The notes under the pieces are model-generated. The model was not told the origin of the DNA. It did no database searches and saw nothing but the letters and a program-made list of their open reading frames with translations. 64,000 nucleotides of DNA from Saccharibacillus soli (lineage in GTDB: Bacteria; Bacillota; Bacilli; Paenibacillales; Paenibacillaceae): the NCBI GenBank assembly GCA_002189105.1, contig NIOB01000002.1, positions 558,001 to 622,000 of the forward strand, read 5' to 3'. Shown here one piece after another: positions 29,053 through 37,262 of the stretch; positions within the stretch are counted from its first letter, which is position 1; each line of letters starts with the position of its first letter. The position numbers were made by a program, and so were the translations under genes.

Positions 29053-29432
29053 CACAATCATCAAGCAACCTAGCAGGCAAAAAGAATTTATTTCCCCGGA
29101 AATATAGATACATAAGCAGATGAGCAAGCCACAAATCATTGAGAGAAACAAGAAATAAATAATAAGTAGGCATTAACATTTTTCGATTCGCCGCCGATAT
29201 AGCAAAAAGGCTTGCGGCAAAGGATTCTCCAGAAAAACGCTTACAAATTTGTGGATCTGGACGTCCTGTCCCTGTGACCGGCAATATAGGGGAGAATCAG
29301 GCGACTTTTTGTAAAAATTGTTTGAAAATGTGCTGGATTCTTCGGTCGCTTCCCAGTATTATAGAGAAGTCCGCTAAAATATCCGAGGCGCGGACCCAGA
29401 GTCCGACCGGACGAATGAAAGGGGCTTATGCG
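29053..29432. other. AT-rich 380-base spacer between atpC and the DUF1146 gene
   Basis: A visibly AT-rich stretch (29080-29200) follows the atp terminator. A possible -10, TATTAT (29357-29362), lies 70 bases before the next gene without a good -35. No ORF with a ribosome site and no recognisable RNA was found. Confidence 0.4.
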
Positions 29433-29687
29433 ATGGGTGAACAAGCCCTGGCATCTTTCTCGCAAACCGGGGTCTATGGCGTCTTGTCGATGCTCGTTAC
29501 GCTGGGCTGTATTATTCTGGCCTGGTGGGCGCTGCAGAATCTCAAGCTCGATGTAATCATTCGCCATCCGCAGAGTTCGCAGGGGAAAATGCTGCATGTC
29601 CTGCTGGCGATCGTGCTCGGGCATTTCGTTGCGAACTTCGTTCTGGAGTACATCGGATGGACGCAACTGCTTAGAATGGGTTTTTAA
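29433..29687 (+). CDS. DUF1146 family small membrane protein (YwzB-like)
   Basis: 84 aa with two membrane helices (about residues 12-35 and 55-75) separated by a basic loop. The protein between atpC and murA in Bacillus (YwzB) has the same size and topology. Function unknown. ATG 29433 follows GAAAGGGG; the frame runs further upstream without a ribosome site. Confidence 0.8.
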   Translation: MGEQALASFSQTGVYGVLSMLVTLGCIILAWWALQNLKLDVIIRHPQSSQGKMLHVLLAIVLGHFVANFVLEYIGWTQLLRMGF

Positions 29688-29838
29688 AAAGATGGAATTG
29701 TTTTAAGTCGTAACGCTTGGGTTAATCAGTCATTAGGCTTGTTGAGCTCTTTTCTATCAAAAGACGAATCGGCCGTCAGGCCGGCATGTGCACAATACCA
29801 CAAACAACGCAAAATAAACGCGCGGAGGGAATACGGAG

Positions 29839-31185
29839 ATGAGCAAATTTATCGTCCGCGGCGGCAAACGATTGACCGGAACCGTCAAAGTTAGCGGTGC
29901 CAAGAATTCGGTGCTTCCTATCATCGCTGCCAGTCTATTGGGACAAGAAGGAGAGAGTGTCATTTCCGACGCACCTCCTCTTGATGACGTCATGACCATC
30001 AATAAAGTTTTGGAATCGTTGGGAGCAGGCATTACATACCGTGATGAAGTCATCCGTGTAAATGCGCAAAACCTGACTTCATCTGAAGCGCCATACGAGT
30101 GGGTAAGCAAGATGCGTGCCTCCTTCCTCGTGATGGGGCCTCTCCTTGCGCGTCTCGGCTCGACCCGCATCTCCATGCCGGGCGGCTGTGCGATTGGCAC
30201 ACGTCCAATCGACCAGCATCTCAAAGGCTTTGAAGCGATGGGGGCCAAGGTTACGCTGGGCGAAGGTTATGTCGAAGCCAAAAGCGACGGCAGACTCCGT
30301 GGGGCCAAAATCTATCTGGATTTTGCCAGCGTAGGAGCGACGGAGAACATCATGATGGCCGCAACAATGGCAGTCGGAACGACAACCATTGAAAATGCAG
30401 CCAAAGAGCCGGAAATCGTAGACCTCGCAAACTATCTGAATGCGATGGGAGCGGTGGTTCGCGGCGCAGGTACGGACACCATCCGCATCGAAGGCGTCGA
30501 AAAGCTCGTCGGTGCTCCTCATACCGTCATTCCTGACCGAATCGAAGCGGGCACTTACATGGTTGCCGCAGCGATCACGGGTGGGGACGTCTATGTGGAG
30601 GGTGCAATTGCAGACCACCTCGGTCCAGTCATTGCCAAGATGGAAGAGATGGGCGTAACCATCACTCCTGATGAGAACGGCATCCGCGTTGTGGCTGACA
30701 AGCCGCTGCGTGCTGTTGACATCAAGACGCTTCCTTACCCGGGCTTCCCAACGGACATGCAGTCCCAGATGATGGCGCTGCTGCTCAGTGCCAATGGTAC
30801 GAGCGTCGTGACAGAGACGGTGTTTGAGAACCGCTTCATGCACGTCGATCAGTTCCGTCTGATGAACGCGGAGATCAAGGTCGAAGGCCGTTCTTCCTTC
30901 GTCAGCGGTGGAACACAGTTCGTTGGCGCCAAAGTAACCGCAACGGATCTGCGCGCAGGTGCTGCACTGATTTGTGCAGGACTGGTCGCTGAAGGCACAA
31001 CGGAAGTTGGAGGTACGCACCACATCGATCGCGGCTACGTCAACCTGACGGAGAAGCTGATCGGACTGGGCGCTGACATCTGGCGTGTATCTGTATCGGA
31101 ACAGGTGGAAGAAGCGGCAGCGGCGAAAGAAACGCCTGCACGTGCAGAAGCCCCAATCTTTAATGTACAACCAACATGGGCGTAA
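29839..31185 (+). CDS. murA: UDP-N-acetylglucosamine 1-carboxyvinyltransferase
   Basis: First committed step of peptidoglycan synthesis, adding enolpyruvate to UDP-GlcNAc. The catalytic, fosfomycin-sensitive Cys is C117 in [22 protein letters not shown] at the start and GFPTDMQSQ are the substrate loops. At 448 aa it is about 25 residues longer than usual, with an Ala/Glu-rich tail after the last strand ([17 protein letters not shown]). GCGGAGGG precedes the ATG. In Bacillus spoIID follows; here a terminator and then mbl. Confidence 0.97.
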   Translation: MSKFIVRGGKRLTGTVKVSGAKNSVLPIIAASLLGQEGESVISDAPPLDDVMTINKVLESLGAGITYRDEVIRVNAQNLTSSEAPYEWVSKMRASFLVMGPLLARLGSTRISMPGGCAIGTRPIDQHLKGFEAMGAKVTLGEGYVEAKSDGRLRGAKIYLDFASVGATENIMMAATMAVGTTTIENAAKEPEIVDLANYLNAMGAVVRGAGTDTIRIEGVEKLVGAPHTVIPDRIEAGTYMVAAAITGGDVYVEGAIADHLGPVIAKMEEMGVTITPDENGIRVVADKPLRAVDIKTLPYPGFPTDMQSQMMALLLSANGTSVVTETVFENRFMHVDQFRLMNAEIKVEGRSSFVSGGTQFVGAKVTATDLRAGAALICAGLVAEGTTEVGGTHHIDRGYVNLTEKLIGLGADIWRVSVSEQVEEAAAAKETPARAEAPIFNVQPTWA

Positions 31186-31214
31186 CCATTTCTCCCTGTT
31201 AAAAGGCTTAACCC

Positions 31215-31243
31215 ATCCAAGTTCGCAAGAACTTGGATTTTTT
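31215..31243 (+). terminator. Terminator after murA
   Basis: atccaagttc (31215-31224) and gaacttggat (31229-31238), 4-base loop, then a run of T. Confidence 0.92.
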
Positions 31244-31276
31244 GCGTTTTTAGCCTCCATTTCCGGGGAATTTCCG

Positions 31277-31306
31277 TTGAAGAGAGACCCTGAAATATGC
31301 TATGTT
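31277..31306 (+). promoter_or_regulatory. Promoter of mbl
   Basis: TTGAAG (31277-31282), an 18-base spacer and TATGTT (31301-31306), about 85 bases before mbl. Confidence 0.55.
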
Positions 31307-31391
31307 AAAAGCTGGTAGTTTGCAGGCGACGGGCGGACGCGCGTAGTCATGAAAGCCGAATAAACAAGGATGCTGGAGGCCGCGAATATAC

Positions 31392-32390
31392 ATGTTGAGC
31401 AAGGATATCGGGATCGACCTGGGCACGGCGAACGTGCTGATTTATGTGAAGGGTAAAGGAGTCGTTATCGACGAACCGTCAGTTGTGGCAGTGGAGAGAG
31501 AATCGAAGCGAGTGCTCGCTGTAGGCGAAGAAGCACGCCGCATGGTAGGGCGTACGCCTGGGAATATCGAAGTGGTACGACCGCTGCGCGATGGCGTTAT
31601 CGCGGACTTCGAGATTACAGAAGCGATGCTGCGCTACTTCATCAATAAAGTCGGTGGACGGAATTGGTACAGCAACCCGCGAATTCTGATCTGCGCACCG
31701 ACCAATATCACTTCCGTTGAACAGAAGGCGATCCGCGAAGCGGCCCAGCGTACCGGAGCAAAAGACGTATATCTGGAAGAAGAACCTAAAGCGGCAGCCA
31801 TCGGCGCAGGTATGGACATCTACCAGCCGAGCGGCAATATGGTGGTGGACATCGGCGGCGGAACCACCGACGTAGCGGTTCTGTCGATGGGTGACATTGT
31901 GACATCTTCGTCGATCAAGGTAGCCGGCGACACATTTGATGAATCCATCATCCGCTATATTAAAAATAAATATAAGCTGTTGATCGGGGAACGCACTGCA
32001 GAAGATCTCAAGATCAACATCGCTTCGGTTCATCCGGATGGCCGTCATGCCGAAGTGGATATTCGCGGGCGCGATATGGTAAGTGGTCTGCCGCGTACAA
32101 TCTCCGTGACTTCGGCCGAGGTTAAGGAAGCGCTGGACGAATCGGTTGCGTTGATCGTCAGTGCGGCAAAGTCGGTGCTGGAGCGTACTCCACCAGAATT
32201 GTCGGCTGATATTATCGACCGGGGTGTTGTTCTGACCGGCGGTGGCGCTCTGCTGCACGGGCTGGATGATCTGCTCGCCCAGGAACTCAGAGTTCCGGTA
32301 TGGACGGCGGAAGATCCTATGCACTGCGTTGTGAAGGGCACCCAGAAGATGTTGGATCACCTCGATCAAACAGCGAAGAAAAAATTCTGA
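31392..32390 (+). CDS. mbl: MreB-like actin homologue Mbl
   Basis: 332 aa, an actin-fold ATPase that forms membrane-associated filaments and guides lateral wall synthesis with RodA-type enzymes. The phosphate 1 loop is DIGIDLGTANVLIYV, phosphate 2 is VVDIGGGTTDVAVL and the adenosine motif is GVVLTGGGALL. I call Mbl rather than MreB because flhO-flhP follow, as in Bacillus, and no mreCD is present. GGAGG precedes the ATG. In Bacillus spoIIID lies immediately upstream; here there is none. Confidence 0.92.
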   Translation: MLSKDIGIDLGTANVLIYVKGKGVVIDEPSVVAVERESKRVLAVGEEARRMVGRTPGNIEVVRPLRDGVIADFEITEAMLRYFINKVGGRNWYSNPRILICAPTNITSVEQKAIREAAQRTGAKDVYLEEEPKAAAIGAGMDIYQPSGNMVVDIGGGTTDVAVLSMGDIVTSSSIKVAGDTFDESIIRYIKNKYKLLIGERTAEDLKINIASVHPDGRHAEVDIRGRDMVSGLPRTISVTSAEVKEALDESVALIVSAAKSVLERTPPELSADIIDRGVVLTGGGALLHGLDDLLAQELRVPVWTAEDPMHCVVKGTQKMLDHLDQTAKKKF

Positions 32391-32408
32391 TTTTCTCTAA
32401 AAAAGTTC

Positions 32409-32435
32409 TCAACAATTTTTCGAGACTGCCGATAT
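32409..32435 (+). promoter_or_regulatory. Sigma-D (flagellar) promoter of flhO-flhP
   Basis: TCAA (32409-32412), 15 bases, then GCCGATAT (32428-32435). The -10 matches the Bacillus sigma-D consensus exactly and the -35 matches TAAA in three of four. flhO-flhP are sigma-D genes in Bacillus subtilis. A TATAAT (32435-32440) overlaps the end, so sigma-A use cannot be excluded. Confidence 0.85.
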
Positions 32436-32570
32436 ATAATACAACAGGCTGAGGGGCTTTTTTGAGTTTGACATGCTGCTTCAGCCACAAGGACCCGGAC
32501 AGTGACGACCCGGCTGCTTCAACGAGAGGCTTAGGACGCATCCGCGATATCGGAAAGGGGAAAACACAGA

Positions 32571-33449
32571 ATGCTGAGAGGATTATATACGGCGACCGCA
32601 GGCATGATGACCCAACAGCGCAGACATGATACGGTGACGCAGAACATCGCCAACTTGAATACGACTGGTTACAAACAGGTCGAGAGTGTCGCGCGTTCAT
32701 TCCCGGAAGTGATGATTGGTCTGCAAGGCGGCGACCAGGGGCAGGACAACCGTCAGCTTGGGAAGCTGAACACAGGCGTTTTTGCGGAAGAGAGCATCTC
32801 CATGATGGTTCAGGGTGATGTAACGGAGAGCGGTTCGTCGGATGATCTGGCACTCGTATCTAATCTTCAATTGCCGAATCCGCAGGGCGGCAACATGGTC
32901 TTTGATGCTTCGGGCAAGTCGGTTCAGCCAAATGGTACGGTCGTGTATCAACCTCAAGCATTTTTCAACGTGCAAAATAGCGATGGCGGTGTCAGCTATA
33001 CACGTGACGGCGATATGCATTTGACGTCGGATGGTTTCCTCGTTACCTCAACGAACCAGAATGTGCTGGGACAGGACGGACGTCCGGTTCAACTGCCAGG
33101 TTCGATGGACGATTATTGGGTGCGCGAGAACGGAACGATCTTTAACAAAACAACGGGTGCCGCTTCGGGACGTATTGGCATTACAGTGGCTGAAAAACCT
33201 GACGGATTGACTCGTGATGGCGAAGGTTTGTTTACGGAAAAGACTCAGGGCGTAGCTGCCCTGCGGGCGGCCACCAACAACGATCAGATCGAAGTTAGAC
33301 AAGGTTATCTGGAACGCTCTACCGTGGACCCGGCTCAATCGATGGTTGATCTGACAGCAGCGCTCCGCGCTTACGAAGCCAATCAGAAAGTCGTACAATT
33401 TTACGACAAGAGCCTGGACAAGGCTGTTAACGACGTCGGAAGAGTCTAA
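32571..33449 (+). CDS. flhO: Flagellar hook-basal body protein FlhO
   Basis: 292 aa, an axial protein of the FlgG/FlgF group forming part of the rod. The N-terminal LRGLYTATAGMMTQQRRHD and NIANLNTTGYKQ, and the C-terminal helix VDLTAALRAYEANQKVVQ, are the signature ends of rod and hook proteins; they pair as a coiled coil. GAAAGGGG precedes the ATG. It is followed at 15 bases by flhP. The sigma-D promoter at 32409 ties it to the motility regulon. Confidence 0.92.
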   Translation: MLRGLYTATAGMMTQQRRHDTVTQNIANLNTTGYKQVESVARSFPEVMIGLQGGDQGQDNRQLGKLNTGVFAEESISMMVQGDVTESGSSDDLALVSNLQLPNPQGGNMVFDASGKSVQPNGTVVYQPQAFFNVQNSDGGVSYTRDGDMHLTSDGFLVTSTNQNVLGQDGRPVQLPGSMDDYWVRENGTIFNKTTGAASGRIGITVAEKPDGLTRDGEGLFTEKTQGVAALRAATNNDQIEVRQGYLERSTVDPAQSMVDLTAALRAYEANQKVVQFYDKSLDKAVNDVGRV

Positions 33450-33464
33450 TAAGGAGGCCCACTC

Positions 33465-34271
33465 ATGAATAACTCAATGATTAGCGCTTCGGTGACCTTG
33501 AACAGCCTTCAGCGCAGACTCGACCTGATCTCGGATAACATTGCCAATGTGGATACGGTAGGATACAAATCCAAGAAGGGCGACTTTGAAGACACACTGA
33601 CCCGTGTACAGCAGCAGGGTTCTGCGTTTCAATTGAGCGGACGTCGTACGGACAGTGGATATAACATGGGATTCGGCGCCCGTATGGGTGAAGTAACCAT
33701 CGATTTGACACAAGGCCCTCTGAAAGAAACCGGAAGTGACTCCGACATTGCCATTGAAGGCAATGCTTTGTTTGAAATTCAGGCAAACGGCGAGAAAGCG
33801 TGGACGCGTGAAGGTGGCTTCCAACTCGCGCCTTATGGTGCGGATGCGAAGAATGTCTATCTGTTAACGAATCAGGGACATCCGGTTATGGGAACCAACG
33901 GACAGCCGATCCGAATTCCAGCCAATACCAAGATGCAGGTGGATAGCGACGGTCGCGTATATGCACAAGCTGCAAACGGAAAAAGCACACTGGCCGGACA
34001 AATCTCGCTGGCTCGTGTTCAACATTCCGAAGGTTTGATGCAGACCGATGGCAATGTATTCCGTTTGGCTCCCGGTGCAAACGAAGCCGACGTCCTGACC
34101 AATCAGGGCGTAACGGCGCAGGTTCGTCAGCGTTACCTCGAACAGTCCAATGTGGACTTGACGAGTCAGATGACGGATATGATGCAGGCGCAGCGTGCAT
34201 ATCAATTGGCTGCGAAGGCGCTCACGTCAAGCGACACGATGGCGAGCATCGCCAACGGAATCCGTCAATAA
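33465..34271 (+). CDS. flhP: Flagellar hook-basal body protein FlhP
   Basis: 268 aa. The same family as FlhO with N-terminal SVTLNSLQRRLDLISDNIANVDTVGYKSK (quoted in part) and C-terminal VDLTSQMTDMMQAQRAYQ. In Bacillus FlhO and FlhP are distal rod proteins. TAAGGAGG precedes the ATG. A very stable hairpin closes the operon. Confidence 0.92.
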   Translation: MNNSMISASVTLNSLQRRLDLISDNIANVDTVGYKSKKGDFEDTLTRVQQQGSAFQLSGRRTDSGYNMGFGARMGEVTIDLTQGPLKETGSDSDIAIEGNALFEIQANGEKAWTREGGFQLAPYGADAKNVYLLTNQGHPVMGTNGQPIRIPANTKMQVDSDGRVYAQAANGKSTLAGQISLARVQHSEGLMQTDGNVFRLAPGANEADVLTNQGVTAQVRQRYLEQSNVDLTSQMTDMMQAQRAYQLAAKALTSSDTMASIANGIRQ

Positions 34272-34324
34272 GCCAATCCCTTCAGAGATTCGTCAAAGTG
34301 ACGATTGCATAAGCAGGACATCGA

Positions 34325-34365
34325 AAGGTCCGAAGCCCCGGCAATTTGCCTGGGGCTTCGGACTT
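34325..34365 (+). terminator. Very stable hairpin after flhP
   Basis: gtccgaagcccc pairs perfectly with ggggcttcggac, with an inner ggcaa/gcc hairpin and flanking aaa/ttt. Only three T follow, so termination may be partial and the small gene at 34386 may be reached by read-through. Confidence 0.7.
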
Positions 34366-34385
34366 TGCGGCAAGGAGGTTAGCAG

Positions 34386-34604
34386 GTGGAAAAGGTTATG
34401 GACGAGCAGGATAAGGCTCCGAAGCGCCGCAAAAAAACGTTCGGAAGAAGACTACTGCGGTTTACGCTTTTTCTGCTTTTTTTCGTGATATGCCTGGCGG
34501 GTGGGCTGGTATTCGGCTACGTGTACGTCGGCAAGCAGGAGCTTGGAGAAGCGTTCAAGCCGGAGACCTGGAAGCATGTATTTGACCTCGTTTTCGCGCC
34601 TTGA
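34386..34604 (+). CDS. Small membrane protein, EpuA / RNA polymerase beta-like family
   Basis: 72 aa: a charged cytoplasmic start (EQDKAPKRRKKTFGRR), one membrane helix (about 25-47) and a short outer part ending in KPETWKHVFDLVF. Proteins like this are annotated in databases as DNA-directed RNA polymerase subunit beta or EpuA; they are not polymerase core subunits. Start is GTG 34386 with AAGGAGG 7 bases before it; ATG 34398 is an alternative. Function unknown. Confidence 0.75.
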   Translation: MEKVMDEQDKAPKRRKKTFGRRLLRFTLFLLFFVICLAGGLVFGYVYVGKQELGEAFKPETWKHVFDLVFAP

Positions 34605-34639
34605 GTGGTTTTGTATAAGTTTTGCATAAACGTGAACAG

Positions 34640-34682
34640 AGAGCCGCTTGGAGGACAGGTTAATCCCCAAGCGGCTCTTTGG
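34640..34682 (+). terminator. Terminator after the EpuA-like gene
   Basis: agagccgcttgg (34640-34651) and ccaagcggctct (34667-34678) form a perfect 12-bp stem, followed by TTT. Confidence 0.8.
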
Positions 34683-34724
34683 GCAGCGCGTTTTTCGGCG
34701 ATTTCTTTTTGTGGCGGGAAACTG

Positions 34725-34730
34725 TATAAT
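34725..34730 (+). promoter_or_regulatory. -10 box of the fabZ promoter
   Basis: A perfect TATAAT (34725-34730) lies 36 bases before fabZ. The -35 region (TTTCTT-like) is weak. Confidence 0.45.
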
Positions 34731-34765
34731 GATGGAGGAAATTGCCGAAGGGAGTTTTGCTCGTG

Positions 34766-35197
34766 ATGTTGGATTCGCAGCAGATTCAAGAAATTATTCC
34801 TCACCGTCCGCCCTTCTTGCTGGTGGACCGTATTTTGGAGGTCGAACCGGCCAAGCGTGCGGTTGGCATCAAGAACGTGACCATTAACGAACCTTTCTTT
34901 GTCGGACATTTTCCGGGTTATCCGGTGATGCCGGGGGTATTAATAGTTGAAGCGTTGGCCCAGGTGGGTACGGTAGCGATGATGGTGGTCGAAGAAAATC
35001 GTGGCAAGCTCGGTTTCTTCGCCGGCATCGACGGTTTCCGTTTCCGGGGACAGGTCAAGCCAGGCGATACACTGCACCTGGAAGTTGAAATGACGCGCTT
35101 CAAGGGCAAGATCGGCAAAGGGCACGCCGTAGCGAAAGTGGACGGGAACGTCGTCGCCGAAGGCGATATGATGTTTGCACTCGCAGACCGCGAATAG
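34766..35197 (+). CDS. fabZ: 3-hydroxyacyl-[acyl-carrier-protein] dehydratase
   Basis: Dehydrates 3-hydroxyacyl-ACP in type II fatty-acid synthesis. 143 aa in a hot-dog fold. Catalytic His is H48 in [12 protein letters not shown] and the Glu is E62 in [19 protein letters not shown] opens the protein. ATG 34766 is 11 bases after AAGGGAG; the adjacent GTG 34763 is equally possible. flhP-fabZ order is as in Bacillus. Confidence 0.95.
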   Translation: MLDSQQIQEIIPHRPPFLLVDRILEVEPAKRAVGIKNVTINEPFFVGHFPGYPVMPGVLIVEALAQVGTVAMMVVEENRGKLGFFAGIDGFRFRGQVKPGDTLHLEVEMTRFKGKIGKGHAVAKVDGNVVAEGDMMFALADRE

Positions 35198-35334
35198 CAC
35201 GCTGACCGATAACGATGTAAGGTTATGTTCACCGCAAACCTACTTGAAGTGTGTGGGTTTCTGGTGTACGTAAAACTCTGATTTAGTTCGTTCAACGTTA
35301 ACCCCAACAATCCGGACAGGGAGGTACATCAAAC

Positions 35335-37050
35335 ATGAGTCTGAACGAAAAAACCGCCGCGGTCGTCAATCAGTGGCTGGAAGACCCAAGCATCGATGAA
35401 GAGACCAAACAGGAGCTTCGCGCACTGGAATCGCAGCCGGATGAATTAGAAGATCGATTCTACCGGGAGCTTGAATTTGGTACAGGGGGTCTGCGTGGTG
35501 TTATTGGCGCGGGCAGCAACCGGATGAACCGCTACACGGTAGGCAAGGCGACGCAAGGACTGGCGCAGTACATATTGGAGACCACTCAGGGCAAGGAAGG
35601 ACAACCTTCCGTTATTATTGCGCATGATTCGCGCCATTTTTCGCCAGAGTTCTCGCTGGAAGCGGCGCTTGTATTGGCCGCTAACGGCATTGTAGCCAAG
35701 CTGTATCCTTCGCTGCGCACGACACCTCAGCTGTCGTTTTCCGTGCGTCATCTGCAAGCGGATGGAGGCATCATGGTTACGGCAAGCCATAACCCGCCGG
35801 AATACAATGGTTATAAGGTCTACAACCATGAAGGCGGACAGCTGGTGCCGCATGAAGCGGAGCGCGTAATCAGCCTCGTTCAGGGTGTGCAGTCGTTCTC
35901 CGAGATCAAGCGGATCACCCGCGAGGAAGCGGAAGCTCAAGGTCTGCTCGTCTGGCTTGGGGATGCCGAAGACGAAGCATTCATTGAGACGGTTGCCAGC
36001 CTCTCGCTGAGCCGTGAGCAATTGGCTGCCGGTAAGGGGGACGATCTTCAGATCGTCTTTACACCGCTGCATGGTACGGGCAATCTGCCGGTACGCCGCG
36101 TGCTGGAGAAGATCGGCTTCAAGAACGTAGCGGTCGTGCCGGAACAGGAGCAGCCGGATGGAGACTTTTCCACCGTGAAGTCGCCGAATCCGGAAGAACG
36201 TGAAGCGTTCACCCTGGCCATGAAGCTTGGCGAAGAACGGAATGCCGACATTCTGATCGGCACCGACCCCGACTGCGACCGTATGGGCGCTGTTGTACGT
36301 AATAAGGAAGGCCAATATGTGGTACTGAGCGGTAACCAATCCGGTGCGATTATGGTCGATTACGTGCTGGGCCGCATGAAGGAAGCGGGAACGCTTCCGG
36401 AGAACGGTGCCGTCATCAAGACCATCGTGACCAGCGAGATGGGAGCGGTGATTGCTCGACATTATGGAGCTGAAGTGCTGAATACGTTGACTGGCTTCAA
36501 ATACATTGGGGAGAAGATGACCCAATTTGAAGAAACTGGTGAACATACCTTCCTGTTCGGCTACGAGGAAAGTTACGGTTATTTGGCCGGCAGTTATGCC
36601 CGTGACAAAGATGCGGTACTCGCTTCGATGCTGATCGCTGAAGCTGCCGCATATTACAAGACGCAGGGCAAGACTCTGTATGATGTACTGGAAGGATTGT
36701 ATGCCCAATTTGGTACATTCCTCGAACGCCTGGAATCGCGTACGATGAAAGGCAAGGATGGTCTGGCCAAGATTCAATCGATCATGGCCGACTGGCGCGA
36801 GAATCCGCCTACGGAAGTAGCCGGCGTCAAAGTCGTGCAGACGCTCGACTACGAGCAGGGCATTGACGGTCTGCCGTCGGAGAACGTACTGAAGTATATC
36901 TTGGAAGACGATTCCTGGTTCGTGCTCCGCCCTTCAGGCACCGAGCCGAAGATCAAAGTTTACTTCGCGGTGCGCGGCGATTCCCTGCCGGCAGCCGAAG
37001 AAGCTGTGCAGCGCCTGGTCGCTGCGGTTACCGAGCGGGTAGACGCGTAA
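35335..37050 (+). CDS. pgcA: Phospho-sugar mutase (phosphoglucomutase, PgcA type)
   Basis: 571 aa, alpha-D-phosphohexomutase superfamily, converting glucose 6-phosphate to glucose 1-phosphate for UDP-glucose and wall glycopolymers. Phospho-Ser is S151 in TASHNPPEYNGYK. The metal loop TDPDCDR holds D311, D313 and D315, and the phosphate-binding RPSGTEPK is near the C-terminus. GGGAGG precedes the ATG. It opens the run of envelope glycan genes, though 212 bases separate it from the next. Confidence 0.93.
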   Translation: MSLNEKTAAVVNQWLEDPSIDEETKQELRALESQPDELEDRFYRELEFGTGGLRGVIGAGSNRMNRYTVGKATQGLAQYILETTQGKEGQPSVIIAHDSRHFSPEFSLEAALVLAANGIVAKLYPSLRTTPQLSFSVRHLQADGGIMVTASHNPPEYNGYKVYNHEGGQLVPHEAERVISLVQGVQSFSEIKRITREEAEAQGLLVWLGDAEDEAFIETVASLSLSREQLAAGKGDDLQIVFTPLHGTGNLPVRRVLEKIGFKNVAVVPEQEQPDGDFSTVKSPNPEEREAFTLAMKLGEERNADILIGTDPDCDRMGAVVRNKEGQYVVLSGNQSGAIMVDYVLGRMKEAGTLPENGAVIKTIVTSEMGAVIARHYGAEVLNTLTGFKYIGEKMTQFEETGEHTFLFGYEESYGYLAGSYARDKDAVLASMLIAEAAAYYKTQGKTLYDVLEGLYAQFGTFLERLESRTMKGKDGLAKIQSIMADWRENPPTEVAGVKVVQTLDYEQGIDGLPSENVLKYILEDDSWFVLRPSGTEPKIKVYFAVRGDSLPAAEEAVQRLVAAVTERVDA

Positions 37051-37262
37051 GGCGCTTACCCTTCAGTCCCTAAGAGTCTCGAAGATGCCTCTTGCCGAAG
37101 GGCGCCCAGGCGGCGTGCTCCGACAGGAGGCGTCTGACTTCATCGACTTGAATCTTTATCCATGTCATACAAGGCCATACAAGCTAATCATCATCAAGAG
37201 CCAACATCAATCGAACAACAATGCCGGAGGCTAGAATCTTCCGGCAAGGAGGTATACCGAAC

